Source: Thermoanaerobaculia bacterium (GTDB lineage Bacteria; Acidobacteriota; Thermoanaerobaculia; Multivoradales; JAHEKO01). From it: a stretch of DNA of 64,000 nucleotides. Below, piece after piece: positions 1 through 8,853 of the stretch. The stretch lies in the NCBI GenBank assembly GCA_947259925.1, contig CAMYOG010000006.1:1-64000 (forward strand), read 5' to 3'. Positions within the stretch are counted from its first letter, which is position 1; each line of letters begins with the position of its first letter. The notes under the pieces were generated by a model. It was not told where the DNA came from and did no database searches. It saw only the letters and a list, made by a program, of their open reading frames with translations. A program made the position numbers and the translations under genes.

Positions 1-2
1 GT

Positions 3-49
3 GTTACCCATGTACCCGGTCTGATCTGTAACCCATGTACCCGGTCTGT
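3..49. repeat. Two tandem copies of a ~21-nt unit (gt[t/a]acccatgtacccggtctg), period 25
   Basis: Read directly: gttacccatgtacccggtctgat then gtaacccatgtacccggtctgt; first copy abuts the window edge. Confidence 0.8.
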
Positions 50-177
50 ACCCCCCTCACCCTCCACACCCGCCCAGTACCCAGATCCCTCTCCCACCCC
101 GCACGGGGGGAGAGGGACGCCCCCACCCGGCGCCCGTGCTGCGGAGGCTCCCAGTGAGGTGCCCCGCCAGTGAGGTG

Positions 178-245
178 CCACCCTTTTCGGAGAAGCGATG
201 AGGTCCCCCGTGAGGGCCACCCTCTTCGGAGAAGCGATGAGGTCC
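178..245. repeat. Direct repeat ccaccctYttcggagaagcgatgaggtcc, two copies (178-206, 217-245)
   Basis: 29-nt units with one mismatch, 39-nt period, just upstream of the CDS at 302. Confidence 0.85.
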
Positions 246-301
246 GATAAAAGTGGCGCATTCAACAGCCCCCCACCGCGCCTGCCCATAGGCTAGTCGC
301 G

Positions 302-994
302 ATGCGTCGGGCTCGCGCAGTCTGCACATTGATTGTCTGCCTCATCTTGGCGGTCACGGCTCCGGTCGTGGCCGCCAAGAAGTTCTCCATCGACACCACT
401 CCGGTCAAGAACGGTCGGGTCTTCGTCGACGGCCGGTTCGTCGGCGTCGCCCCGGTGACCGTCGAGCTCAAGCTGAAGAAGCACGAGACGGCGGTGGTCA
501 CCGCCGAGAAGGAAGGGGCGCTCGGCCTCTGGGAGCGGGACCTCTCCAAGGACGAGAAGGGGACAGTCTACGTCCGGCTGGAGGAGAACGCCGCGCTCAC
601 CGAGACCCTGGAGTCGGACGTCGCCAACACCTGGCTGACCATCACCCCCAAGCGGACCCGCGGCCGCGACAACTCGGTCGACGAGGACGCGGTCTGGCAG
701 CGGATCGTCAGCGTCGTCACCGACAACTTCGCCGACCTCGAGCAGCTCGATCGGTCGAGCTTCTATCTGCGCACCGCCTGGCGCGTCCGCCGCTACCCGC
801 ACTCGATCATGCGCAACCGCGTGGTGGTCAAGCGGGGTGTGACCGATCAGCTTTCGATCCGAGTGCAGCTCGAGAGCTTCCAGATGGTGAGCGCCGACAC
901 CGACGCCCAGATCGACGACGACCTCTTTGTCGAGAGCTCGCGGATCTTCGAGGACGACAAAGAGACGATCGATTATCTGAGAGATCAGCTGTAG
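302..994 (+). CDS. Secreted PEGA-domain-like protein
   Basis: Signal peptide MRRARAVCTLIVCLILAVTAPVVAA; PEGA-like segment NGRVFVDGRFVGVAPVTVELKLKKHE. Confidence 0.7.
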   Translation: MRRARAVCTLIVCLILAVTAPVVAAKKFSIDTTPVKNGRVFVDGRFVGVAPVTVELKLKKHETAVVTAEKEGALGLWERDLSKDEKGTVYVRLEENAALTETLESDVANTWLTITPKRTRGRDNSVDEDAVWQRIVSVVTDNFADLEQLDRSSFYLRTAWRVRRYPHSIMRNRVVVKRGVTDQLSIRVQLESFQMVSADTDAQIDDDLFVESSRIFEDDKETIDYLRDQL

Positions 995-1045
995 GCCGCT
1001 GCCAATTCCCCGATTCCAACGGTCTCGACAGATTGACGTCGACCG

Positions 1046-2167
1046 CTACTTGAGAGCGAACGCCACGGCAATTCCGGCGTAGGTGCCGAGCGCGTAGCCG
1101 AGCAGGCCGACCATCGCACCGGGCAGCGCCAGCTCCGGCCGCTTGCGCGCGACCGCGAGAGCGATTGCGGTCGACGGTCCGCCGATCGATGCCTGCGAGG
1201 CGATCGCGGTCGTCTCGACGTCCAATCGAACGAAGCGGGCAACGACGAACAGCAGCAGCCCATGTACCGCCACCACGATCGCGGTGAAGTAGAAGACCTG
1301 GATCCCGACCTCGAGGATCTGATCGACCCGCGAGCCGATGCCGATGACGGCGAAGAAGAGGTGGAGTGCGAGCGTGCCGAGCTGGAGCGCCCCGGGGAGC
1401 GCCCGGACCGGCGGCAGCTGGGCGACGATCAGGGCGTAGGTCGTGAGCCAGATGACCGACGGCACCGCCGGCGTGAGCGCCGCCGTCCGCTCGGCCGCCA
1501 GCACCACCAGTAGCGCCAGCCCACCGAGCGCCAGCATGTCGAGCACCCGGAAACCCACCGAGGCCTGCATCGGGTCCCCGACGTGGACCTCTTCCCCGTT
1601 CTCCCGATCGACTCGCGGCGGCGCGACATAGAAGCGCCCGAGCCAGACCGGCAGCAGCAGGGTCGCTCCGACCCAGATCCCGGTCACCAGGTTGTCGGCG
1701 GCGGTCGCCGCGGCGAAGAGTGTGCCCGACAGTCCGACCGCCCGGCCGACCGAGACGAAGTTGAGACTGCCGCCCGAGTAGGTTCCGGTCATCACGCCGG
1801 CGAGCTGCCAGCCGTGCTCGGGGAAGAAGTGGCCGAGCAGGGCAAACGCGGTCAGGGCTCCGAGGGCGGTCGCCGCGACCGCGATCAGGAACGCGCCGAG
1901 CATCCGCGGTCCCGCGACCTTCAGGTCACGGAGATCGACCGCGAACAGCAGCCAGACGATCGCCACCGAGGTGATCGGTCCACCGATCAGCGAGTAGACG
2001 CTCGACGACACCGGCACCAGGTCAAGGTTCGCGAGCACCGCGCCGAACATGATCACGAGAAGGCTGGCACCCAGCTTCGCGGCCCAGCCGAAGGCGCGGG
2101 CGAGCCAGAACGAAAGCGCCGTGATGCCGACGATCACGGTGGCGAGCGCGAGCGGGTCCTCGATCAC
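1046..2167 (-). CDS. DUF819 family multi-pass membrane protein
   Basis: 373 aa, many TM segments; MIEDPLALATVIVGITALSFWLARAFGW and GTYSGGSLNFVSVGRAVGL resemble the DUF819 family. Confidence 0.75.
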   Translation of the reverse strand: MIEDPLALATVIVGITALSFWLARAFGWAAKLGASLLVIMFGAVLANLDLVPVSSSVYSLIGGPITSVAIVWLLFAVDLRDLKVAGPRMLGAFLIAVAATALGALTAFALLGHFFPEHGWQLAGVMTGTYSGGSLNFVSVGRAVGLSGTLFAAATAADNLVTGIWVGATLLLPVWLGRFYVAPPRVDRENGEEVHVGDPMQASVGFRVLDMLALGGLALLVVLAAERTAALTPAVPSVIWLTTYALIVAQLPPVRALPGALQLGTLALHLFFAVIGIGSRVDQILEVGIQVFYFTAIVVAVHGLLLFVVARFVRLDVETTAIASQASIGGPSTAIALAVARKRPELALPGAMVGLLGYALGTYAGIAVAFALK

Positions 2168-2278
2168 GGAAGCCCGACTCTCTCACAGGGCATGTCGAGG
2201 CTCCTGAGTAGAATGGCCCCTGGCGCAGCCAAGACCCGGGCGGCGGTGCGCGGAGGGGCGGCTGACCGAGGAGCAAGG

Positions 2279-4081
2279 ATGTCGATCACGCGAGCAGTCG
2301 CCGTCGTCGTGCTCACGCTCCTCGTGGCGACGCCGGCTGGAGCCGACAAGTCGTACTCGATCCTCGGTCTCCAGATCGATGCCTGGGTCCAGGACGACGG
2401 CACGCTGCGGGTCGAGGAGGAGATCTCCTACCGCTTCTCGGGCTCGTTCAGCTTCGCCTACCGCGAGATCCGCACCGAGCAGGGTGAGAGACTCCGCGAC
2501 TTCACCGTCTCGGACGCGACCAGCGGCGACTACCGGCAGTCGAGCGAGCGCCGGGCGGGCAACTTCACGGTCGAGGCCCGGTCACGCAAGACCAAGGTCA
2601 CCTGGCACTACAGTGCCTACAACGAGACGCGCGCGTTCAAGTTCGGCTACACGGTCGACGGTGTGGTCAAGCGCTATCTCGACGTGGTCGAGCTCTACTA
2701 CAAGTTCGTCGGCGCCGACTGGGACCGGCAGATCGGCTCGGTCAAGGTGCGGATCCATCCGATCAGCGGGGTGGACGGCTCGGCGGTGCGGGCCTGGGCG
2801 CACGGTCCGCTGCACGGATACGTCACGGTCCCGGGCGACGGCTCGGCCGCGCTGACTGTCGCGCCGCTCCCCGCCAAGCGGTTCTGGGAGGGTCGCGTCG
2901 TCTATCCCGAGTCGGCGCTCCCCGACGTTGCCTACGCCGCGAACGAATCACGGCTCGAGCGGATCCTGGACGAAGAGGGGCGGTGGGCCGAGGAGGCGAA
3001 CGCCAAGCGCCTGGCCGCCGACCGCCGGTCCGCGAGCCGGGGAACCTGGGCCAGGCTCGCCGCCGCTCTGGGCCTGGCGGGACTGATCTTCTGGGGGCTC
3101 CTGTTCCGCAAGCACTCGTGGCCGCACCGCCCGGCGCCGACCGTCGCGCCGGGCGAGATTCCCGATGAGACACCCCCGGCACTAGTCGCGATGCTCGTGC
3201 GTCCCCAGGATGTCGGCGGCATGCTGACCAGCACCCTCCTCGACCTGGCCCGGCGCGGCTACTTCGAGATCAGCGAGGAAGAAGAAACCTACAAGCTGCT
3301 CTTCTTCGGCCCGAGGACCCGCCCCGACTACCTCTTCCGGCGGCTCGACCAGGAGGCCGGAGATCTCGAGCCGTTCGAGGCCGAGCTGCTGGCGTTCTTC
3401 GACCAGCTCTCCGAACGGGCCGACGGCTTCCGCATGTCGGAGTTCAAGAAGACCGCTCGCAAGAACCGATACGCGGTCTCGAGCTTCCTCCGCGACTGGA
3501 GGAAGACCCTCCGCGAGCGCGTCGACGTGCTCGGCTGGCGTGAGATCCCACCCACTCGCGTTCTGCTCACGAACGCCATCTGCGGCGTCGGCATCGCCGT
3601 GGTCGGCATCGGCATCTGCTTCTGGAACCGCTCCGAGGTAGGCGTGCCAGCGATCGTCCTGGGCTTCCTTCAGGCGATGCTGACCGCGGCGCTGCGCAGA
3701 CTGTCGCCCGACGGCAAGCGTCAGTATCTGCACTGGCAGGGGTTCCGGAAACACCTCGCTTCGCTCTCCAAGATGATGGGCCCGCCGTCGCTCACCTCCG
3801 ACGACTGGGAGCGCTACCTGATCTACGCGGTCGCGCTCGGCCTGCACCGCAAGGTCGTGCCGGTGCTCGGAGAGCTGGCGCCGGAGCACCATTACCGGCC
3901 GGTCTGGTACACCTCGCACGCCGACGGCCTGGCGTCGAGCGACCTCGGTCAGCTCGGCCAGGGCATCTCGAGCATGGTCAGCTCGGTCTCGACGTCGCTC
4001 AGCTCGGCGACCGGCTCGAGCGGCGGTGCGAGTGGTGGAGGTGGGGGCGGGGGTGGGGGCGGGGGTGGGGGGGCCGGCTAG
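2279..4081 (+). CDS. DUF2207 domain-containing membrane protein with poly-Gly C-terminus
   Basis: In-frame ATG at 2279 with signal peptide; N-terminal DUF2207-like region, TM segments, SSGGASGGGGGGGGGGGGGAG tail typical of the family. Confidence 0.8.
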   Translation: MSITRAVAVVVLTLLVATPAGADKSYSILGLQIDAWVQDDGTLRVEEEISYRFSGSFSFAYREIRTEQGERLRDFTVSDATSGDYRQSSERRAGNFTVEARSRKTKVTWHYSAYNETRAFKFGYTVDGVVKRYLDVVELYYKFVGADWDRQIGSVKVRIHPISGVDGSAVRAWAHGPLHGYVTVPGDGSAALTVAPLPAKRFWEGRVVYPESALPDVAYAANESRLERILDEEGRWAEEANAKRLAADRRSASRGTWARLAAALGLAGLIFWGLLFRKHSWPHRPAPTVAPGEIPDETPPALVAMLVRPQDVGGMLTSTLLDLARRGYFEISEEEETYKLLFFGPRTRPDYLFRRLDQEAGDLEPFEAELLAFFDQLSERADGFRMSEFKKTARKNRYAVSSFLRDWRKTLRERVDVLGWREIPPTRVLLTNAICGVGIAVVGIGICFWNRSEVGVPAIVLGFLQAMLTAALRRLSPDGKRQYLHWQGFRKHLASLSKMMGPPSLTSDDWERYLIYAVALGLHRKVVPVLGELAPEHHYRPVWYTSHADGLASSDLGQLGQGISSMVSSVSTSLSSATGSSGGASGGGGGGGGGGGGGAG

Positions 4082-4273
4082 CCCGCCAAGGAGGGCCCGC
4101 CCAAGAAGGGTCAGGCTTTTCGGAGAGGGATCACGTCCTTGACCGTGCGGCCCGACTCGACCTCTTGAAGCACGCGGATGATCTGCTCCTCGCTGTAGCG
4201 CGTCTTGCGCAACGGCTCTGACCCATCCCCGGCGGCAACCTGGCAGTTGCACTGGACCCTTCGCTCGCCGGAT

Positions 4274-5383
4274 CTACCCCTGATCCCCGTACGTGTAGCC
4301 GCTCCGCACCCGCACCCGGAACTCCGGATTCGCCACCTTCACCTTGACGCGCTGGAACCCCGACTTGCCGGCCGGGTGGGCGCTCCGGTAGGCGATCAGG
4401 TAGTAGCCGCTGGTCGTGCGCGCGATGCGCTCGAGCGGCGAGCCGAAGCGGATGAAGGTGAAGTAGAAGTCCCCGCCGGTCGCCATCGCCAGGTTGTTGA
4501 GCGAGGCGCGCAGGGAGTGGTCGGTGTGGGTCGGGACGATGTCGATGGTGTAGGCGGCCACGTTGGCGTCGTTGAGCGCCCTAATGGTCGGAAACATCAG
4601 CCGGTAGTCGGTGCTCCGGATGTGGTCGAAGCCGACGCCGACGAAGACCAGGTTCTTGCGTCCCGGCACGGTGGCCGACGCCTTCGCCAGTAGCTGCAGG
4701 CCCTGGTAGATGTTCTTCGACTGCTTGCGCAGCTCCTTGCCGGTCGGCAAGGCGCGGAGCAAGGGACCCATCTCCTCCTCCGGCGGTCGCCGCGATGGCC
4801 ACTGCGAGGCGGGGTCGACGCCGCGCAAGCCGTTGGAGATCCCCTGAAGGATCGCCTGGCGATCCCGGGTGAAGTCCTGGTGCACCTTGAGCCGGTACCC
4901 GTAGGAGACCACCGCGACGAAGTCGGCCGGGTCGAGGCTCGACACCACCCACTCCTCCATCGCCCTGGCCGCCTGGTGCTGGCGGGCGAACAGGTTGTTG
5001 ATACCGCGACCGCCCGCGCGCAGCTCCTGGAAGAAAAGGATGAAGTGGCGGTCCTCGGGGATGTCGCTCAGATCGAAACCGGGCAGGTCGACCGTCGACG
5101 ACTCCACTCGCTCCTGGCTGCTGTAGAAGCTGACGCCGGCGATCTCCACCGGCCGGCCACTCTCCTCGATGACGAAGTCGTCCTTGCCCAGACCCAGGAT
5201 CACCCGCCCGTCCTTGTCGGTCACCAGAGCGTCCAGCAGGACCTCCGAGACCACCATCTCCTCTTCGAAGACCTCGAGCTCATCGTCTTGTGCGGCTACC
5301 GGGTGTGCTAGCGAGAGGACGATCCCCAGGGTGAGCGCCCACACTGCGGCGGTCCCGAATCGTGTCGTTTCGATGCTGATCAC
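4274..5383 (-). CDS. VWFA-related domain protein (acidobacterial type)
   Basis: LLDALVTDKDGRVILGLGKDDFVIEESGRPVEIAGVSFY and C-terminal TSGYYLIAYRSAHPAGKSGFQRVKVKVANPEFRVRVRSGY; start taken as GTG at 5383. Confidence 0.8.
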   Translation of the reverse strand: MISIETTRFGTAAVWALTLGIVLSLAHPVAAQDDELEVFEEEMVVSEVLLDALVTDKDGRVILGLGKDDFVIEESGRPVEIAGVSFYSSQERVESSTVDLPGFDLSDIPEDRHFILFFQELRAGGRGINNLFARQHQAARAMEEWVVSSLDPADFVAVVSYGYRLKVHQDFTRDRQAILQGISNGLRGVDPASQWPSRRPPEEEMGPLLRALPTGKELRKQSKNIYQGLQLLAKASATVPGRKNLVFVGVGFDHIRSTDYRLMFPTIRALNDANVAAYTIDIVPTHTDHSLRASLNNLAMATGGDFYFTFIRFGSPLERIARTTSGYYLIAYRSAHPAGKSGFQRVKVKVANPEFRVRVRSGYTYGDQG

Positions 5384-5508
5384 TGCTTGCCTCCCTGTTC
5401 TGCGCCCGCCCCCGGCACCGGATGGAGCAACCAGCATGCCATACCGCAGGCCGTCATATGATGCGGCCTTCCACGACCCGTTCGACTCAACCGCCCGAGG
5501 AGGTTTCC

Positions 5509-7566
5509 ATGAAGCCGCGAAACTGCCTGGTCCTCGCCCTCACCCTGCTCACCCCGTCGCTCGCCGTCGCCGACGGCGACGCCCACTTCGAGCCGATCGA
5601 CGTCTTCGAGCTCGAATGGGCCGCCGATCCGCAGATCTCGCCCGACGGCAGCCGCATCGCCTACGTGCGCAATTTCTTCGACGTCATGACCGACAGCCGG
5701 CGCGCCAACATCTGGATCGTCGACTTCGACGGATCGAGCCACCGGCCGCTCACCTCGGGCAACAACAACAACACCTCGCCGCGCTGGTCGCCGAGCGGAG
5801 ATCGGCTGCTCTACGTGTCGAACGAGGAGGGGTCCGCACAGCTCCACATGCGCTGGATGGACAGCGGCCAGACCGCCAAGATCACCAACCTGACCAGTGG
5901 TCCGGGCGGCCTCGCCTGGTCGCCCAACGGCCAGTGGATCGCGCTGTCGATGCACGTGCCGAGCCGGCCCGAGCCGATGGCCGAGATGCCGCCCAGGCCG
6001 GACGGCGCCGAGTGGGCGGATCCGCCGCGGGTGATCGAGAACCTCGTCTACCGTGCCGACGGCGCCGGCTACCTGGAGCCGGGCTACTCACACCTCTTCG
6101 TGGTGCCGGCCGAGGGAGGCTCTCCTCGGCAGATCACCAGCGGCGACTTCGACCACGACGGGACGCCAGAGTGGACGCCGGATGGCAAGCACCTGATCAT
6201 CTCCGCCAACCGCCACGACGAGTGGGAGTACGAGCCGCTCGACTCGGAAATCTACGAGGTTTCGGTTCGAGACGGCGCGATGCGGGCGCTGACCGACCGC
6301 CGGGGTCCGGACAACGCGCCGGCGCTCTCGCCCGACGGCGGCAAGATCGCCTACCTCGGCTTCGACGATCACCGCCAGGGCTATACGGTCACCCGGCTCT
6401 ACGTCATGAACCGCGATGGCAGCGGCTCGCGGGTCGTCACCGGCGATTTCGATCGGAGCGTGCAGGACCCCCAGTGGTCCGCGGACGGCGAGGGGCTCTT
6501 CTTTCGGTACAACACCGAGGGCAACGGCAAGGTCGGCTACGTCTCGCTCGCCGGCAAGGTCGAGACGCTCGCGGACGACGTCGGCGATTCGATCGGCCGC
6601 CCCTACTCGGGCGGCTGGTTGAGCGTATCGGACAGCGGTCGTTTCGCGTTTACGACGGCGCCACCCGAGCGTCCGGCGGACCTCGCGGTCGGCAGCCGGA
6701 GCGGCGGCGCGGCGACGCGGATCACCGACCTGAACGGCGACCTCCTGGCCCACAAGGAGCTGGCGGAAGTCGAAGAGATCTGGTGGGAATCGTCGCACGA
6801 CGGGCGCCGGATCCAGGGCTGGATCGCGAAGCCTCCGGGCTTCGATCCCGGGCAGAAGTACCCGCTCGTCCTCGAGATCCACGGCGGGCCGTTCGCCAAC
6901 TACGGCGATCGGTTCTCGTCCGAGGTGCAGCTGTTCGCTGCCGCCGGCTACGTCGTCCTCTACGCCAACCCGCGCGGCTCGACCAGCTACGGCCAGGAGT
7001 TCGGCAACCTGATCCACCACAACTACCCCGGCCAGGACTTCGACGATCTGATGTCGGGCATCGACGCGATGATCGCCGAGGGATACGTCGACGAAGACCA
7101 GCTGTTCGTGACCGGCGGCAGCGGCGGCGGCGTGCTGACCGCCTGGATCGTCGGCCATACCGATCGCTTCGCCGCCGCGGTCTCGGCCAAGCCGGTCATC
7201 AACTGGTACAGCTTCGTCCTCACCGCGGACTTCTACGCGTTCTTCTACAAGTACTGGTTCTCGGGCTTCCCCTGGGACGTGCCCGAGGAGTACCTGCAGC
7301 GCTCGCCGCTGCACCACGTCGGCAAGGTCACCACGCCGACCATGCTGCTCACCGGCGAGGTCGACTACCGGACGCCGATGTCGGAGTCCGAGCAGTTCTA
7401 CCAGGCGCTCAAGCTGCGCAAGATCGACACGGCGCTGGTGCGGATACCTGACGCCTCGCACGGCATCGCCCGGCGTCCGAGCCAGCTGATCGCCAAGGTC
7501 GCCCACGTGCTGGCCTGGTTCGAGCGTTACCAGACGGACGACGGAGCGACCCCGGAGGCGCCCTAG
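5509..7566 (+). CDS. S9 family peptidase (prolyl oligopeptidase / acylaminoacyl peptidase type)
   Basis: Signal peptide, TolB-like propeller repeats, LEIHGGPFANYGDRFSSEVQLFAAAGYVVLYANPRGSTSYGQEF, GGSGGG nucleophile region; RBS gaggagg before ATG 5509. Confidence 0.9.
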   Translation: MKPRNCLVLALTLLTPSLAVADGDAHFEPIDVFELEWAADPQISPDGSRIAYVRNFFDVMTDSRRANIWIVDFDGSSHRPLTSGNNNNTSPRWSPSGDRLLYVSNEEGSAQLHMRWMDSGQTAKITNLTSGPGGLAWSPNGQWIALSMHVPSRPEPMAEMPPRPDGAEWADPPRVIENLVYRADGAGYLEPGYSHLFVVPAEGGSPRQITSGDFDHDGTPEWTPDGKHLIISANRHDEWEYEPLDSEIYEVSVRDGAMRALTDRRGPDNAPALSPDGGKIAYLGFDDHRQGYTVTRLYVMNRDGSGSRVVTGDFDRSVQDPQWSADGEGLFFRYNTEGNGKVGYVSLAGKVETLADDVGDSIGRPYSGGWLSVSDSGRFAFTTAPPERPADLAVGSRSGGAATRITDLNGDLLAHKELAEVEEIWWESSHDGRRIQGWIAKPPGFDPGQKYPLVLEIHGGPFANYGDRFSSEVQLFAAAGYVVLYANPRGSTSYGQEFGNLIHHNYPGQDFDDLMSGIDAMIAEGYVDEDQLFVTGGSGGGVLTAWIVGHTDRFAAAVSAKPVINWYSFVLTADFYAFFYKYWFSGFPWDVPEEYLQRSPLHHVGKVTTPTMLLTGEVDYRTPMSESEQFYQALKLRKIDTALVRIPDASHGIARRPSQLIAKVAHVLAWFERYQTDDGATPEAP

Positions 7567-7615
7567 CGGTGTGGCAGCTCCTCGACGCCGCCTGCGCGCG
7601 GCCCTGGCCCGGCGA

Positions 7616-8509
7616 CTAGAAAATCGACTTACCCAGTCCCGACAGCACCAGGTCGATCGCCAGGTGGGCGGTGCGGTTGCGCTCGTCGAGAATCGGATTG
7701 ATCTCGACCACGTCGATCGAGCCGACCCGCACCGAATCGGCGATCGTCTCCATCAGCAGGTGCGCCTCGCGGTAGCTGAACCCCCCGGGCACCGGGGTTC
7801 CCACCCCCGGCGCTTCGCGCGGATCGAGGCTGTCCATGTCGAGGCTGACGTGCACGCGCGGCAGGTGGCTCAGCCGGCCGACCGCCTCCTCCGCCACCTC
7901 GCCGATGCCGCGCCGGTCGATCTCGCGCATGGTGTAGACCGCCACCCGGCTGTCCTTGAGCGCCTCGCGCTCGAGCGGATCGAGATCGCGGATGCCGATC
8001 AGGACCACGTCCTCGTCGGCGACCTTCCGGCCAGGCCGAATCAGGTCGGTCAACGCGGGCGCGCCCCGGCCGGTGAGCGCCGCCAGCGGCATGCCGTGGA
8101 GGTTGCCGCTGGGCGAGGTCTCTGAGGTGTTGAAGTCGCCGTGCGCGTCGATCCAGATGACCCCGGTCGGCTCGCCGGTCGTAGCCGCCGCCGCGACCGT
8201 GCCGAGCGCGATCGAATGATCGCCGCCCAGGAAGAGCGGCACGTCGCCGTCCTCGACCGCTCGCGCGCCGGCCGCGTAGACCCGCTCACACGCCTCGACG
8301 ACGGCCGGCATGTACGCCAGGCCGCCCTCCTCGGGGAGGGTGTCGCGCACCGGTATCTCGATGTTGCCGCAGTCGCGAATCGCGCAGCCGAGCCGCTCCA
8401 GACGGTGGTCGAGACCGGCGTAGCGGACGGCCGCGGGCCCCATGTCGACCCCACGGCGCGATTGGCCCAGGTCGAGCGGCACGCCGATGATGCAGATCGA
8501 CCGCGACAT
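7616..8509 (-). CDS. rocF: Arginase
   Basis: [91 protein letters not shown]. Confidence 0.92.
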   Translation of the reverse strand: MSRSICIIGVPLDLGQSRRGVDMGPAAVRYAGLDHRLERLGCAIRDCGNIEIPVRDTLPEEGGLAYMPAVVEACERVYAAGARAVEDGDVPLFLGGDHSIALGTVAAAATTGEPTGVIWIDAHGDFNTSETSPSGNLHGMPLAALTGRGAPALTDLIRPGRKVADEDVVLIGIRDLDPLEREALKDSRVAVYTMREIDRRGIGEVAEEAVGRLSHLPRVHVSLDMDSLDPREAPGVGTPVPGGFSYREAHLLMETIADSVRVGSIDVVEINPILDERNRTAHLAIDLVLSGLGKSIF

Positions 8510-8591
8510 GCGCGGATCTTAGCCCGCCCGGAGCAAAGCGCCGCTGGATGTAGTAGGATCGTAATGTCATTCTTTATCTTGGTAGGAGGCA

Positions 8592-8813
8592 ATGATGACG
8601 GAATCTCATTTCGACTTCGGGGATGAGGAGCGCGAGGACACCGCTCCGGACACAGGCGACGAGGAATCGACCGAGGAGGAAGTCCGCCACAGAATCGCGA
8701 ACCGAGGCGTCGACGGTGGGGGCGTAGGGGGTGGCGGCGGTGACGCCGGTGGCGTCGGCGGTGGCGGCGGCGACCTCTCGAAGGACATCGGCGACGGCGG
8801 CGGCGACAGCTGA
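8592..8813 (+). CDS. Small acidic Gly/Asp-rich protein of unknown function (73 aa)
   Basis: RBS taggagg 5 nt upstream of ATG; MMTESHFDFGDEEREDTAPDTGDEESTEEEVRHRIANRGVDGGGVGGGGGDAGGVGGGGGDLSKDIGDGGGDS. Confidence 0.55.
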   Translation: MMTESHFDFGDEEREDTAPDTGDEESTEEEVRHRIANRGVDGGGVGGGGGDAGGVGGGGGDLSKDIGDGGGDS

Positions 8814-8853
8814 TCGCCGCGGCTCCGCCGCGCGCGCTGCGGGCGACGACCGC

